Of a stretch of 10,527 bases of DNA, positions 1 through 7,066 are shown one piece after another. The stretch is from positions 1 through 10,527 of the forward strand of contig JAFGVM010000069.1 in NCBI GenBank assembly GCA_016937995.1, given 5' to 3'. Every line of letters begins with the position of its first letter. The first letter of the stretch is position 1. This DNA comes from Candidatus Delongbacteria bacterium (GTDB lineage: Bacteria; UBA4055). A program made the translations under genes and the position numbers. The notes beneath the pieces were generated by a model. The model saw only the letters and a list, made by a program, of their open reading frames with translations. It ran no database searches and was not told where the DNA came from.

Positions 1-1
1 G

Positions 2-187
2 CGCAGAATTATCAAGAGACTTTTGAAGAAATACGATTATCCGCCTGATCAGACAAAAGGAGCGGTTGATACTGTGATAAAACAGGTCGAGCTGATGTGC
101 AAAGAGAATGACTCAGAAACACACAATATATTTAGATATAAAGAAACTCCTGTTAGCTATAAGCAGGTTGCGGAAGATGGGGAATAG
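2..187 (+). CDS. hsdR: Type I restriction endonuclease subunit R, C-terminal end (partial)
   Basis: This open frame enters from the left edge and gives 61 residues before a TAG stop. It reads RRIIKRLLKKYDYPPDQ, then a helix with AVDTVIKQVELMC. The pattern 'R.LL.KY.YPPD....AV..V..Q.EL.' is the usual extreme C-terminus of HsdR, the motor and nuclease subunit of type I restriction-modification complexes. In the complex it translocates DNA with ATP and cuts at a distance once HsdM/HsdS recognise unmethylated sites. Only this tail, part of the helical region that contacts the methyltransferase core, is visible; the nuclease and helicase domains would lie upstream. hsdM and hsdS are probably also outside the window. 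No strong terminator follows directly; a hairpin cluster begins about 90 bases on. The call rests on a short stretch, but the YPPD signature is distinctive. Confidence 0.78.
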   Translation, partial: RRIIKRLLKKYDYPPDQTKGAVDTVIKQVELMCKENDSETHNIFRYKETPVSYKQVAEDGE

Positions 188-451
188 AAGTTTGAGTAAA
201 AGTCAGGGCACTTGACCGGGGTAGGTTGGGTAAAAATAGGGTAAAGCCCAAATTGGGATTCGTAATGACCACCCCGTCAGCTATAGCTGACACCTCTCCG
301 CGAGAGGGGAATGAGACAGATTGCCACACACCGCAGGTGTTAGCAATGACACTTGAACAAGGCGGCTTTAGCCCCTTGTTAGTTAAAGAGAGATAGTTTA
401 TGTGCGAAGATAACTGAGCATCAATATTTAATAAAAGTCTGTTTTAATACT
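188..451. other. Intergenic region holding a hairpin-rich repeat; no gene seen
   Basis: The plus-strand hsdR end and the minus-strand lipoprotein end converge on this stretch. I see no convincing open frame. Bases 249-259 form the short palindrome CCCAAATTGGG, and 276-380 hold four hairpins (annotated separately). The GC content around the hairpins is visibly higher than in the flanking genes, which suggests an inserted repeat rather than decayed coding sequence. A weak stem (AAAGT/ACTTT) near 433-452 could end lipoprotein transcription, but it is not convincing. Confidence 0.6.
276..380. repeat. Cluster of four consecutive hairpins (dispersed-repeat-like)
   Basis: Four stems follow one another. 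The first is the perfect 16-bp palindrome GTCAGCTATAGCTGAC (276-291). The second is CCTCTC-CGC-GAGAGG (293-307). The third is an ATTGC/GCAAT outer stem (320-324 with 343-347) enclosing ACACC-GCA-GGTGT (328-340). The fourth is AACAAGG-C-GGC-TTTA-GCC-CCTTGTT (356-380), with one bulged C. Such arrays of short stems between convergent genes are typical of small non-autonomous dispersed repeats (MITE/REP-like) in many bacterial genomes. The stems are seen directly; that it is dispersed is inferred. It may also stop transcription from both sides. Confidence 0.6.
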
Positions 452-1120
452 TTACTTCCTTCCCAGCTCTACAAGTTCCATAATAACAGTTGATTTTATA
501 CCATCTGCTGATTCTTCTACAAGCATTGTAGCTACGTTATAAAACTTAACTTTCTTATTACCAAGATAAACTGAATGTGTTCCTTCCTGAGTATCTTTAT
601 CATTATAATACACTGCATCAACAGTGAAAGTACCTGCGGGAACGGTCACTTCCCGTGGTATATTCCACTTTTTATGATCAGTCTTATTAAGTTTCCCAAA
701 AGTGTTATACGCAGCATCACCCGGTTTAGCTATCTTCAAAGGAATTTTCTCGGGACCATCGTAGAAAAATCCTGTTTTGATATTACCCTCTCTATCAGAT
801 ACAAGATCGAACTCAATAGTATTGGCAAATATTGCAGCGACACCGGTTGTATGTGCAGTTTGTTTGATATTTACTCCGGATCTGTTAATATCTGTTATCT
901 GGACAGTGACTGTTGTTTCACCGGCCATCTTTTTAGATTGCTCATCCTCAGCATCTATTTTTGATCGGTAGACAGCATAATCACCGACTCTAATATTGTC
1001 ATGTAGCATTATCTTATTGGAGATAGGAGTATTTTTCATCGTACTTTGAAGCATCATGTTCATGCAGGAAGTTAACACAAGTGTTAAGGTCATTATTAAC
1101 AAAAGTATTGTTTTCTTCAT
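452..1120 (-). CDS. Putative secreted lipoprotein of unknown function
   Basis: This 222-residue protein has a clear lipoprotein signal: MKK, a hydrophobic core (residues 4-16), and the lipobox LTSC with Cys19 as the acylated residue. Met follows the Cys, so by the E. coli rule, if it applies here, it would go to the outer membrane. The mature part looks beta-rich, with VGDYAVYR at 45-52, VPAGTF at 160-165, YLGNKKVKFYN at 185-195 and a closing ELVELG. This resembles small DUF3108-like periplasmic or outer-membrane lipoproteins in which a 'VPAGTF' strand is typical, but I cannot name the family. The start is supported by AGGAGA (complement of 1125-1130) at proper spacing. It lies 87 bases downstream of the large cyclase gene on the same strand, so co-transcription is possible, though the gap leaves room for its own promoter. 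Confidence 0.85.
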   Translation of the reverse strand: MKKTILLLIMTLTLVLTSCMNMMLQSTMKNTPISNKIMLHDNIRVGDYAVYRSKIDAEDEQSKKMAGETTVTVQITDINRSGVNIKQTAHTTGVAAIFANTIEFDLVSDREGNIKTGFFYDGPEKIPLKIAKPGDAAYNTFGKLNKTDHKKWNIPREVTVPAGTFTVDAVYYNDKDTQEGTHSVYLGNKKVKFYNVATMLVEESADGIKSTVIMELVELGRK

Positions 1121-1207
1121 GGGTTCTCCTGATGTTGATTTTTTCGTTGTTGATCACAGATTCCTAAATTTACACATATTCTGAAGCAATAAAATTACTT
1201 AATAATA

Positions 1208-4200
1208 TTATTTGAGATTTTTTAATGCTTTATACTTTGTCTTGTACTCTATATCCGGAGTATTCTTTGATAGTTCAGAATAAATGTCAATTGCAGTATT
1301 TTTAAAACTATCGTATTTCATCTTAAGCTCTTTCAGCATAACTGCGATCTCATAATTTAAGTAACCCATCTCAATTGTTCTCTTTTCATTCTTCAATAGT
1401 TTTTTCAATTCATTAACTGCTACTATTTTTTGTTCTCTCGATGCAGCTAGTATAAAGGCTATTTTCTGCTTGGTAAAAAATACTTTTGAAGTTATACTGT
1501 TCTCAGCTTTAGTGTTTTTTATGATCCTGATAGATTTGTCAATACTTTTCTCAGCATTTTTTAAATCTCCAAGCTCTAAATAACTTTCTGATTTTGATAA
1601 TAAAAATGTGAATAATGATTGAATGATCCCATGCTCTTCCGCAATTTTTATACCCATATCATAATATTCTATTGCTTTATGATAATCTTTCAACCCATGA
1701 TGTGCTTTACCTATATTTCTGTAAATAATACTCATACCTCTTTTATCACCTAATTCTTCAGTAGTTTTAAGATCAATAGCATAATACTTCATAGCTTTCT
1801 TATAGAACCCCTGTTTATGATATATCCCGCCGATATTTGAACTTGCGATCCCTGCACTTCGCTTGTCACCCATATCAAGAGATAAATTCATTGATACTTT
1901 AAAATGATCTCTTGCTTTATCAAAATCTCCATTCCTCCAATGCAGAACACCGATATTGTTCACGATGTTATTCTTCAACTTTATGAATCCGGTCTCATTT
2001 GAAATAGCAGAGGCTTTTTGATAGCAGTCCATTGCTTTGGTATAGTCACCCTTTTCCTCATAGATCACACCAATATTACAAATAGCAACAGCTTCTCCGA
2101 ATTTTGTTCCTGTCTTTTTTGCGTTTTCCATAAGAAATTCATAGCATTTAAATGCTTCTTCTGACTTTCCGGTATCTGAATAGATAAGCCCAATATTTCC
2201 CATTGCTTCATTAATTCCTTCAAGGTCATTTAATTTTTTTGAGATCTTAAGCTGTTTTTGAGAGTACTTCATTGAAGTTTCATAATCACTTTTAAAATAG
2301 TGAACTATAGCGATCTCGTTCAATATTCTTGCGACCCCGATCTGATCTGAAAGTTTTGTGTATATCTTCAGAGAATTATTAAAATTTTCCATTGCCAGTT
2401 CATAATTGCCTGTTGATTTATAAATTGCTCCCAGTTGTGAATGAGCTTTTGCCAGATATTTTTTATCTTTAACATTTTTAGCATACTTGACATGTTCCTT
2501 TAATAAATCTGAGCAAGTTGACCAGTCTCCTATAGAATCCAGTATTTTACATTTCTTCAGTGAGATATCGATATATTTGTGAGCAGGTAATGTTTTTCCG
2601 CCAATTTCAATTATTTTATCATAGAAATTTATTGCTTCTTCATTGTTATAAGTTCTTATTGAATAATCAGCAGCTTTCTCAAGATAGAACAATGTTTCTT
2701 TCTTGATACCGGATTTATAGTAGTGATATGCTATATCGTTATAATATTCGTCAATATTGTTCTTAAATATTTTGATATAATTCTCAGCTGCCAGTTTGTG
2801 TAGTTTTTTCAATCTTGATCTTAACTGCATATCATAGGCTGAATCTCTCATCAGAGCGTGTTTAAATATATAATTTATATTTGACAGAGGTGTCCAGATA
2901 TTCTCATTTTCAACAAGTTCAATATTCGTAGTATCAATTTTATTCTGTTTAAGTATCCCTGAAAGAACTCTTATTAAAAATTCTCTTCCCAGTATCGAAG
3001 CTGTTTGGACAATATTTTTAACTTCTTCCGTCAGTCTGTCAAGTCTTGAAATAACAACTGCCTGAATATTTGATGGAATATCCTCTATATCATGGCTGCT
3101 GACAAATAATTCTTTTTTATTATCAGTTCTGATCAGACCCTTGTCTTTCAGGTCAAGCAGTAACTGTTCAACAAAAAATGGATTTCCGTTAGTTTTATTA
3201 TAGATGAAATCAAGGAATTTTTTTGACAGACTATTTTTTGATCGGATAATATCATTTGCATAGCCAGAGATGCTTTCTTTTCTCAGGAAATTAAGATCGA
3301 TGATATTCTTCTTTATCGCAGGATCTACTTCAAGATAAATAAATTCACCTTTGTCATTATATCTTGACGTGCATATTATTGCTATCGGAAGATCTTCGAT
3401 ATTCCTGGTAAGTACATCTATCAGTTTCATACTGTCATTATCGATCAAATGAGAATCATCTATCTGGATTATGACCGGTCTAATATAACTTTCTGCTTTG
3501 ATCAGATCTTTGAAGGAAAATAAAAAATTTTCAAATCTGTCTTTGGAATCGAGATTTGCAAATAAAGAGTTCTTCCATTCAATACCTAAGAATCCTCCGA
3601 TTATTGACTTGAAATTGTTTAAATTTGTTATTAGATCTTTGACCCTGCTGCTCTTGTGTTTCCGCAGATCTTGAATAAGTTCGGTATACTTATCATCAAA
3701 ATTTTTCTTATTCACCTGTTTACTGCTTTCATCGAGAATATTGAAATACTTTTTTAAGAAATATATCACAGGATTAAAACTTTTTCTCAGAATCTCTTCG
3801 CAGGGTAGGTAGAACCAGTTCATACTGCCACTATCCAAAGAATTCTTAAATTCATATACCAGTCTGGATTTCCCGATCCCGGCTTCTCCAAAAACATAGG
3901 TAATACCAGAAAACTTATTTTTAAAAACAGGGGCGATATATTTCTTTAGATCTTTTAATTCAGAATCCCTTCCATGCATTTTGCCTTCGTACAACGAAAT
4001 CTTTTTGGAAGATAATTTTCCTGTGACCTTATAAACCGTTGTTTTACTGCTTTTACCTTTGAACAACACATCACCGACCTTCTCAGTAGAAAAATTATTT
4101 TTAATTTTCTGATAAACGGTTGAAGTAATATGAACATTGTTCCATTCAGCTGACATTACCAATCTTGAAGAAAGATTCACAATATCACCAATAGCAGTAT

Positions 4201-5212
4201 ATTCACATCTCTCTTTCCCACCCATTATACCGGCATAAACTGTTCCGTATGTCAATGATATCCTGCAGTTGATATTTTTATTTAATTTTCTGATATGTTC
4301 AATAAAATCCATTGCTCTTTCAATATTATTTTCATTGGATATAGGTGCCCCGAATATTATAAGTGCTACACCACCTTTATCTCCAAAGTCGATCTTATTA
4401 AAATATCCACCGTAATCATAGGAATGATCAATTAATGATGTAACAAGATCATTCAATTTTTTAGCTGACCTTGGTTCTTCGAAAGAAACGAACATACATG
4501 CAACATTTCTAAATTCAGCTTTCTTTTTGAAGTTTATAACTGCATCCAGAACAAACGGTGTCAGATCTTTTTTTTGAAGTTCTATATATTTCTTTTTCTT
4601 GGAAATTTTATCTGAATATGAAGAAGAAGAATTTAATTTTATCTCAAAGAAATCATTATTTATTCTTTTTAGATCATTTTTCGGGATATTTAACTTAGTT
4701 TGTAAACGTTTATCAATTACTATCTCTCCTTTATCAGCATACTGCTCAGAAAAGGCACATCCATCAATAGCCTCTCCTCTAAAAAAATATGTGTGCTTCC
4801 CGTGTTTTCCCAGAATACCCCAATTTACTTTTCCATAAGACAGACCTATCTTAACCCCGATCTCAAATTTACCGTATTTTGTATCAATAATGATTTTATC
4901 AAAGAATTTTTTTATATAGGAAGCTGATCTGAATACTGCTTTTTCATTTCCGCGGAAGATAGTTGTAAATGCATCTCCGGCAAAAGTAGAAATTATTCCT
5001 TTATTTGAATAAATGTTTGATATAATAGGTTCAAATATGTTGTTAATAGCTTCAGTTAAAACTTCAGCACCGTCCTTCTTATGATGCATAAGTGTCTCGG
5101 TAAGATTAGTAAATCCCGAAATATCTATGAACATTGTATATGCTTTAAAATGGCCTTTCAGCATACCTTTACTATATTTATTTGAAATAAAATCAGGAAT
5201 TAAGTTATTCAT
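1208..5212 (-). CDS. Soluble adenylyl cyclase-like protein: two class III cyclase domains, AAA/STAND ATPase, TPR array
   Basis: The protein has 1334 residues and no membrane segment, so it is probably cytoplasmic. Cyclase domain C1 (about 20-185) has FIDISGFT with metal-ligand Asp30 and TFAGDAF with Asp80. Its second half is degenerate (YFFRGEAIDGCAFSEQYA, 142-159) and lacks the catalytic Asn/Arg. Domain C2 (about 235-400) lacks the metal Asp pair but has FNKIDFGDKGG (271-281) and EYTAIGDIVNLSSR (337-350) with Thr339, Asn346 and Arg350. An NTPase follows: Walker A GEAGIGKS (442-449), Walker B IIQIDD (581-586) and CTSR (614-617). A helical linker leads to eight TPRs (921-1230). Animal soluble adenylyl cyclase has the same order, and complementary C1/C2 half-sites imply one composite ATP-to-cAMP site. 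The ATPase and TPRs probably sense a partner or ligand. GGGAG (within the complement of 5221-5227) supports the start. Cyclase activity is inferred. Confidence 0.93.
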   Translation of the reverse strand: MNNLIPDFISNKYSKGMLKGHFKAYTMFIDISGFTNLTETLMHHKKDGAEVLTEAINNIFEPIISNIYSNKGIISTFAGDAFTTIFRGNEKAVFRSASYIKKFFDKIIIDTKYGKFEIGVKIGLSYGKVNWGILGKHGKHTYFFRGEAIDGCAFSEQYADKGEIVIDKRLQTKLNIPKNDLKRINNDFFEIKLNSSSSYSDKISKKKKYIELQKKDLTPFVLDAVINFKKKAEFRNVACMFVSFEEPRSAKKLNDLVTSLIDHSYDYGGYFNKIDFGDKGGVALIIFGAPISNENNIERAMDFIEHIRKLNKNINCRISLTYGTVYAGIMGGKERCEYTAIGDIVNLSSRLVMSAEWNNVHITSTVYQKIKNNFSTEKVGDVLFKGKSSKTTVYKVTGKLSSKKISLYEGKMHGRDSELKDLKKYIAPVFKNKFSGITYVFGEAGIGKSRLVYEFKNSLDSGSMNWFYLPCEEILRKSFNPVIYFLKKYFNILDESSKQVNKKNFDDKYTELIQDLRKHKSSRVKDLITNLNNFKSIIGGFLGIEWKNSLFANLDSKDRFENFLFSFKDLIKAESYIRPVIIQIDDSHLIDNDSMKLIDVLTRNIEDLPIAIICTSRYNDKGEFIYLEVDPAIKKNIIDLNFLRKESISGYANDIIRSKNSLSKKFLDFIYNKTNGNPFFVEQLLLDLKDKGLIRTDNKKELFVSSHDIEDIPSNIQAVVISRLDRLTEEVKNIVQTASILGREFLIRVLSGILKQNKIDTTNIELVENENIWTPLSNINYIFKHALMRDSAYDMQLRSRLKKLHKLAAENYIKIFKNNIDEYYNDIAYHYYKSGIKKETLFYLEKAADYSIRTYNNEEAINFYDKIIEIGGKTLPAHKYIDISLKKCKILDSIGDWSTCSDLLKEHVKYAKNVKDKKYLAKAHSQLGAIYKSTGNYELAMENFNNSLKIYTKLSDQIGVARILNEIAIVHYFKSDYETSMKYSQKQLKISKKLNDLEGINEAMGNIGLIYSDTGKSEEAFKCYEFLMENAKKTGTKFGEAVAICNIGVIYEEKGDYTKAMDCYQKASAISNETGFIKLKNNIVNNIGVLHWRNGDFDKARDHFKVSMNLSLDMGDKRSAGIASSNIGGIYHKQGFYKKAMKYYAIDLKTTEELGDKRGMSIIYRNIGKAHHGLKDYHKAIEYYDMGIKIAEEHGIIQSLFTFLLSKSESYLELGDLKNAEKSIDKSIRIIKNTKAENSITSKVFFTKQKIAFILAASREQKIVAVNELKKLLKNEKRTIEMGYLNYEIAVMLKELKMKYDSFKNTAIDIYSELSKNTPDIEYKTKYKALKNLK

Positions 5213-5411
5213 TTAATGCACTCCCTTTAGAACTTTGAAAGTTATTGTGATCTATTATGATATAATTTAATGGTATTTCCTCAAAAATCAACGATTTAAT
5301 AAATTATATGGCTACACACTTATTAAATAAGAACAATAAATATTGCATTAGAGAGTATAAGTTGTTATCTTGCTACTGTATAACAAACTATAGTGTAAAA
5401 TGGAATAGCTG
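5213..5411. promoter_or_regulatory. Divergent promoter region between cyclase gene and padR-type gene
   Basis: This AT-rich region of 199 bases separates two genes read outwards. On the plus strand an extended -10 (TGATATAAT, 5258-5266) is visible, without a good -35. On the minus strand ATTATA at 5303-5308 gives a TATAAT that could serve the cyclase gene. The ribosome binding site of the cyclase gene lies at 5221-5227. The padR leader contains a long dyad, annotated separately. Promoter calls are by eye and tentative. Confidence 0.45.
5354..5394. promoter_or_regulatory. Candidate operator: 15-bp imperfect inverted repeat upstream of padR-type gene
   Basis: The left arm AGTATAAGTTGTTAT (5354-5368) and right arm ATAACAAACTATAGT (5380-5394) are reverse complements at 12 of 15 positions, with an 11-base centre. 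A second, overlapping dyad pairs TACTGTATA (5374-5382) with TATAGTGTA (5389-5397). It ends 14-17 bases before the regulator's start. PadR proteins are dimeric winged-helix repressors that often bind such dyads at their own promoter, so autoregulation is the natural guess. An RNA stem-loop in the leader is the alternative. Confidence 0.5.
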
Positions 5412-5813
5412 ATGACCAAAAAAAATATCGAAAAAACGTATAAAGTCTGGGAGAAAGAATTTAAAAAAGGGTTTTCATCATACATAATACTGAAGTTATT
5501 GAACGATAAAGATATGTACGGATATGAGATCAAAGCTAAATTAGACGAGATACTTGTATCAGATGTGCAGTTTCAGGAAAGCGGGATCTATCAGAATTTA
5601 AAAAAATTAAAAAGTAAAAAATTTGTTACTTCCGAGATACGTAAATCAGAAGTGGGACCAAAAAGGAAGTATTACATAATAACAAAATCAGGTATAGAAC
5701 TTTTGAAGACTTTTACGGATCATTTTATTTATCCTGTTAGTAAATCGATCGTAGAAATGATAGAGAGTGAGAAAAAGAAAGGAGATTTAAGTGAAACCGC
5801 TAATAATAGGTGA
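5412..5813 (+). CDS. PadR-family transcriptional regulator
   Basis: The 133-residue protein matches the PadR family along its winged-helix domain. FSSYIILKLLNDKDMYGYEI (21-40) is the family's opening helix and 'YGYEI' signature. SGIYQNLKKLKSKKFV (57-72) is the recognition helix, and RKYYIITKSG (85-94) is the wing with its 'YYxxTxxG' pattern. A C-terminal helix (about 96-122) would form the dimer. PadR proteins usually repress neighbouring genes until a small molecule is bound. Here the last 23 bases overlap the start of the oxidoreductase gene, and that gene's ribosome binding site lies inside this frame, so the two are translationally coupled. The oxidoreductase is therefore the most likely regulated gene, along with padR itself through the upstream dyad. 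Its own ribosome binding site is weak (GGAA at 5402-5405). The inducer cannot be read from the sequence. Confidence 0.93.
   Translation: MTKKNIEKTYKVWEKEFKKGFSSYIILKLLNDKDMYGYEIKAKLDEILVSDVQFQESGIYQNLKKLKSKKFVTSEIRKSEVGPKRKYYIITKSGIELLKTFTDHFIYPVSKSIVEMIESEKKKGDLSETANNR
5778..5784 (+). promoter_or_regulatory. Ribosome binding site that fixes a GTG start
   Basis: AAAGGAG lies six bases before GTG at 5791, inside the 3' end of the padR-type gene. It supports GTG rather than a later ATG as the start of the oxidoreductase, and it implies coupled translation of the two genes. Confidence 0.8.
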
Positions 5814-6882
5814 TCTAAAAATAGAAGTACCAATAATTCAGGGAGGAATGGGAGTAGGTATTTCTCTATCAGGATTAGCAACAGCAGTAGCGAACGAAGG
5901 TGGAGTGGGTGTGATAGCATCGGTCGGAGTAGGTTTGCTGGAGGATGATTTTAAGGATAACTATCAGATAGCTAATCAGAGGGCTCTCAGAAATGAGATC
6001 AGGAAAGCTAAAGCGAATACAAAAGGTGCCATAGGTCTTAATGTTATGATGGCATTGACTGATTTTAAAGATATTTTGAATATTGCAATTGATGAGAAAA
6101 TTGATATTCTTTTTCTGGGAGCAGGTCTTCCGATCGATATTCCTAATATTGTAGGTGTTGAAAGGTTTAAAGAGTCGAATGTCAAAGTTGTACCTATTGT
6201 GTCTTCAGGTATAGCTGCAAAGATCATTCTTCGTAAATGGGACAGGAATTTTGGTTTTATACCTGATGCCTTTCTTGTTGAAGGTCCTTTGGCAGGAGGT
6301 CATCTTGGTTACAAAAAGGAAGACCTTGGATTAGAAAGTAATAAACTTGAAAATCTTGTACCTAAAGTTATTGCAGAGATAAGACCATTCGAAGAAAAAT
6401 ACAATAAAGAGATCCCGGTTATTGCTGCCGGTGGAATTTACTCAGGTAAAGATATTTACGATATTTTCAAATTAGGTGCAAAAGGTGTTCAACTAGGTAC
6501 CAGATTTGTGGCAACAACTGAGTGTGATGCCACTGACGAATTCAAGAAAGCTTATGTAGATTGTAAAGAAGAAGATATTGTTATCATTCAAAGTCCTGTA
6601 GGTTTACCCGGCAGAGCTATCAATAATGATTTTCTTAAACATGTTCACGATCCGGACAGACCAAGAGACAGATGTCCGTGGGTGTGTCTGAGTAGCTGTA
6701 ATATTGAGAAAGCGCATTATTGTATCGGTATGGCTCTTGCTAATGCTAAGAAAGGAGATCTTGAACATGGTTATGCTTTCGCTGGTGCAAATGCTTATAG
6801 AATTGATAAGATCATTTCAGTGAAAGAGTTGATGACTGAACTTGTTGAAGGATTTAAAGAAGCAGAGAAAGAAGATAAATAA
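5791..6882 (+). CDS. FMN-dependent nitronate monooxygenase-like oxidoreductase (NMO / YrpB family)
   Basis: This 363-residue protein is a TIM-barrel flavoenzyme of the 2-nitropropane dioxygenase/NMO family. The N-terminus PIIQGGMGVGIS (14-25) contributes to FMN phosphate binding. GPLAGGHLG (165-173) contains His171, the conserved active-site His of the family. AAGGIYSGKDI (212-222) and GAKGVQLGTRF (229-239) complete the flavin site. Known members oxidise alkyl nitronates to carbonyl plus nitrite, but many relatives act as NAD(P)H:quinone or enoyl-ACP reductases, so the substrate is open. After the barrel comes a Cys-rich tail, Cys295-x3-Cys299-x3-Cys303-x7-Cys311, then AFAGANAYRIDKI. I recall similar tails in clostridial-type homologues, where they mark a subfamily. 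The gene starts with GTG, overlaps the padR-type gene by 23 bases, and is followed by a strong terminator, so the two form a closed operon. Confidence 0.9.
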   Translation: MKPLIIGDLKIEVPIIQGGMGVGISLSGLATAVANEGGVGVIASVGVGLLEDDFKDNYQIANQRALRNEIRKAKANTKGAIGLNVMMALTDFKDILNIAIDEKIDILFLGAGLPIDIPNIVGVERFKESNVKVVPIVSSGIAAKIILRKWDRNFGFIPDAFLVEGPLAGGHLGYKKEDLGLESNKLENLVPKVIAEIRPFEEKYNKEIPVIAAGGIYSGKDIYDIFKLGAKGVQLGTRFVATTECDATDEFKKAYVDCKEEDIVIIQSPVGLPGRAINNDFLKHVHDPDRPRDRCPWVCLSSCNIEKAHYCIGMALANAKKGDLEHGYAFAGANAYRIDKIISVKELMTELVEGFKEAEKEDK

Positions 6883-6895
6883 AATATTCCATAAT

Positions 6896-6917
6896 GGGTA
6901 ACCTCCCATGGTTACCC
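6896..6917 (+). terminator. First hairpin after the oxidoreductase gene
   Basis: GGGTAACC (6896-6903) pairs perfectly with GGTTACCC (6910-6917) across a six-base loop, 13 bases after the stop codon. No T-run follows, so alone it is more likely an mRNA 3'-end stabiliser or part of a two-hairpin terminator than an intrinsic terminator. Confidence 0.6.
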
Positions 6918-6928
6918 TCATTCGTTTC

Positions 6929-6954
6929 AAAAGCCCGATCAGTCGGGCTTTTTT
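6929..6954 (+). terminator. Rho-independent terminator of the padR-oxidoreductase operon
   Basis: AAAAGCCCGA (6929-6938), loop TCAG and TCGGGCTTTT (6943-6952) make a 10-bp perfect stem ending in a run of six T (6949-6954). The A-rich left arm means it could also work on the minus strand, stopping leftward transcription from the ATPase unit. Confidence 0.92.
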
Positions 6955-6993
6955 GTATTCATTTTCTGTTCATATAATTTTTCATTTCTTTAC

Positions 6994-7050
6994 TAAATTA
7001 CTCTTTTTATTTCACAAGAGCAATATAACTTTAAGCTATGCTAAATAGTG
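6994..7050. repeat. Direct repeat, left copy, flanking the ATPase-RhuM unit
   Basis: This copy lies just downstream of the ATPase gene's stop and matches bases 10206-10264 in the same orientation at about 43 positions. Shared blocks, in order, are TAAATT, ACTCTTTT, an unlike 8-mer, AAGAGCAA, ATAAC, TTA(A)GCTA, a variable 4-6 bases, and AAATAGTG. CTCTT and AAGAG form a conserved inverted repeat around the unlike bases. Possible roles are a recombination scar or site, or a duplicated promoter/leader. Confidence 0.68.
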
Positions 7051-7066
7051 TTACTCCAAGAACTTG

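Noticed and set aside
575-964. Plus-strand open frame of 129 codons opposite the lipoprotein gene
   Set aside because: The opposite strand has a signal peptide, a good ribosome binding site and protein-like composition; this frame is low-complexity Ile/Ser/Cys and appears by chance.
5976-6227. Minus-strand open frame of 83 codons inside the oxidoreductase gene
   Set aside because: It is a shadow of a clearly recognised gene on the other strand, with no ribosome binding site or family features.
6958-6987. Short minus-strand frame starting MKNYMN after the left direct repeat
   Set aside because: Only eight codons with no ribosome binding site; not supportable as a gene.
6994-7050. Possible integron attC site at the 3' end of the ATPase gene
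   Set aside because: I could not find paired core sites of the GTTRRRY / RYYYAAC form in the proper places, and no integrase is in the window.
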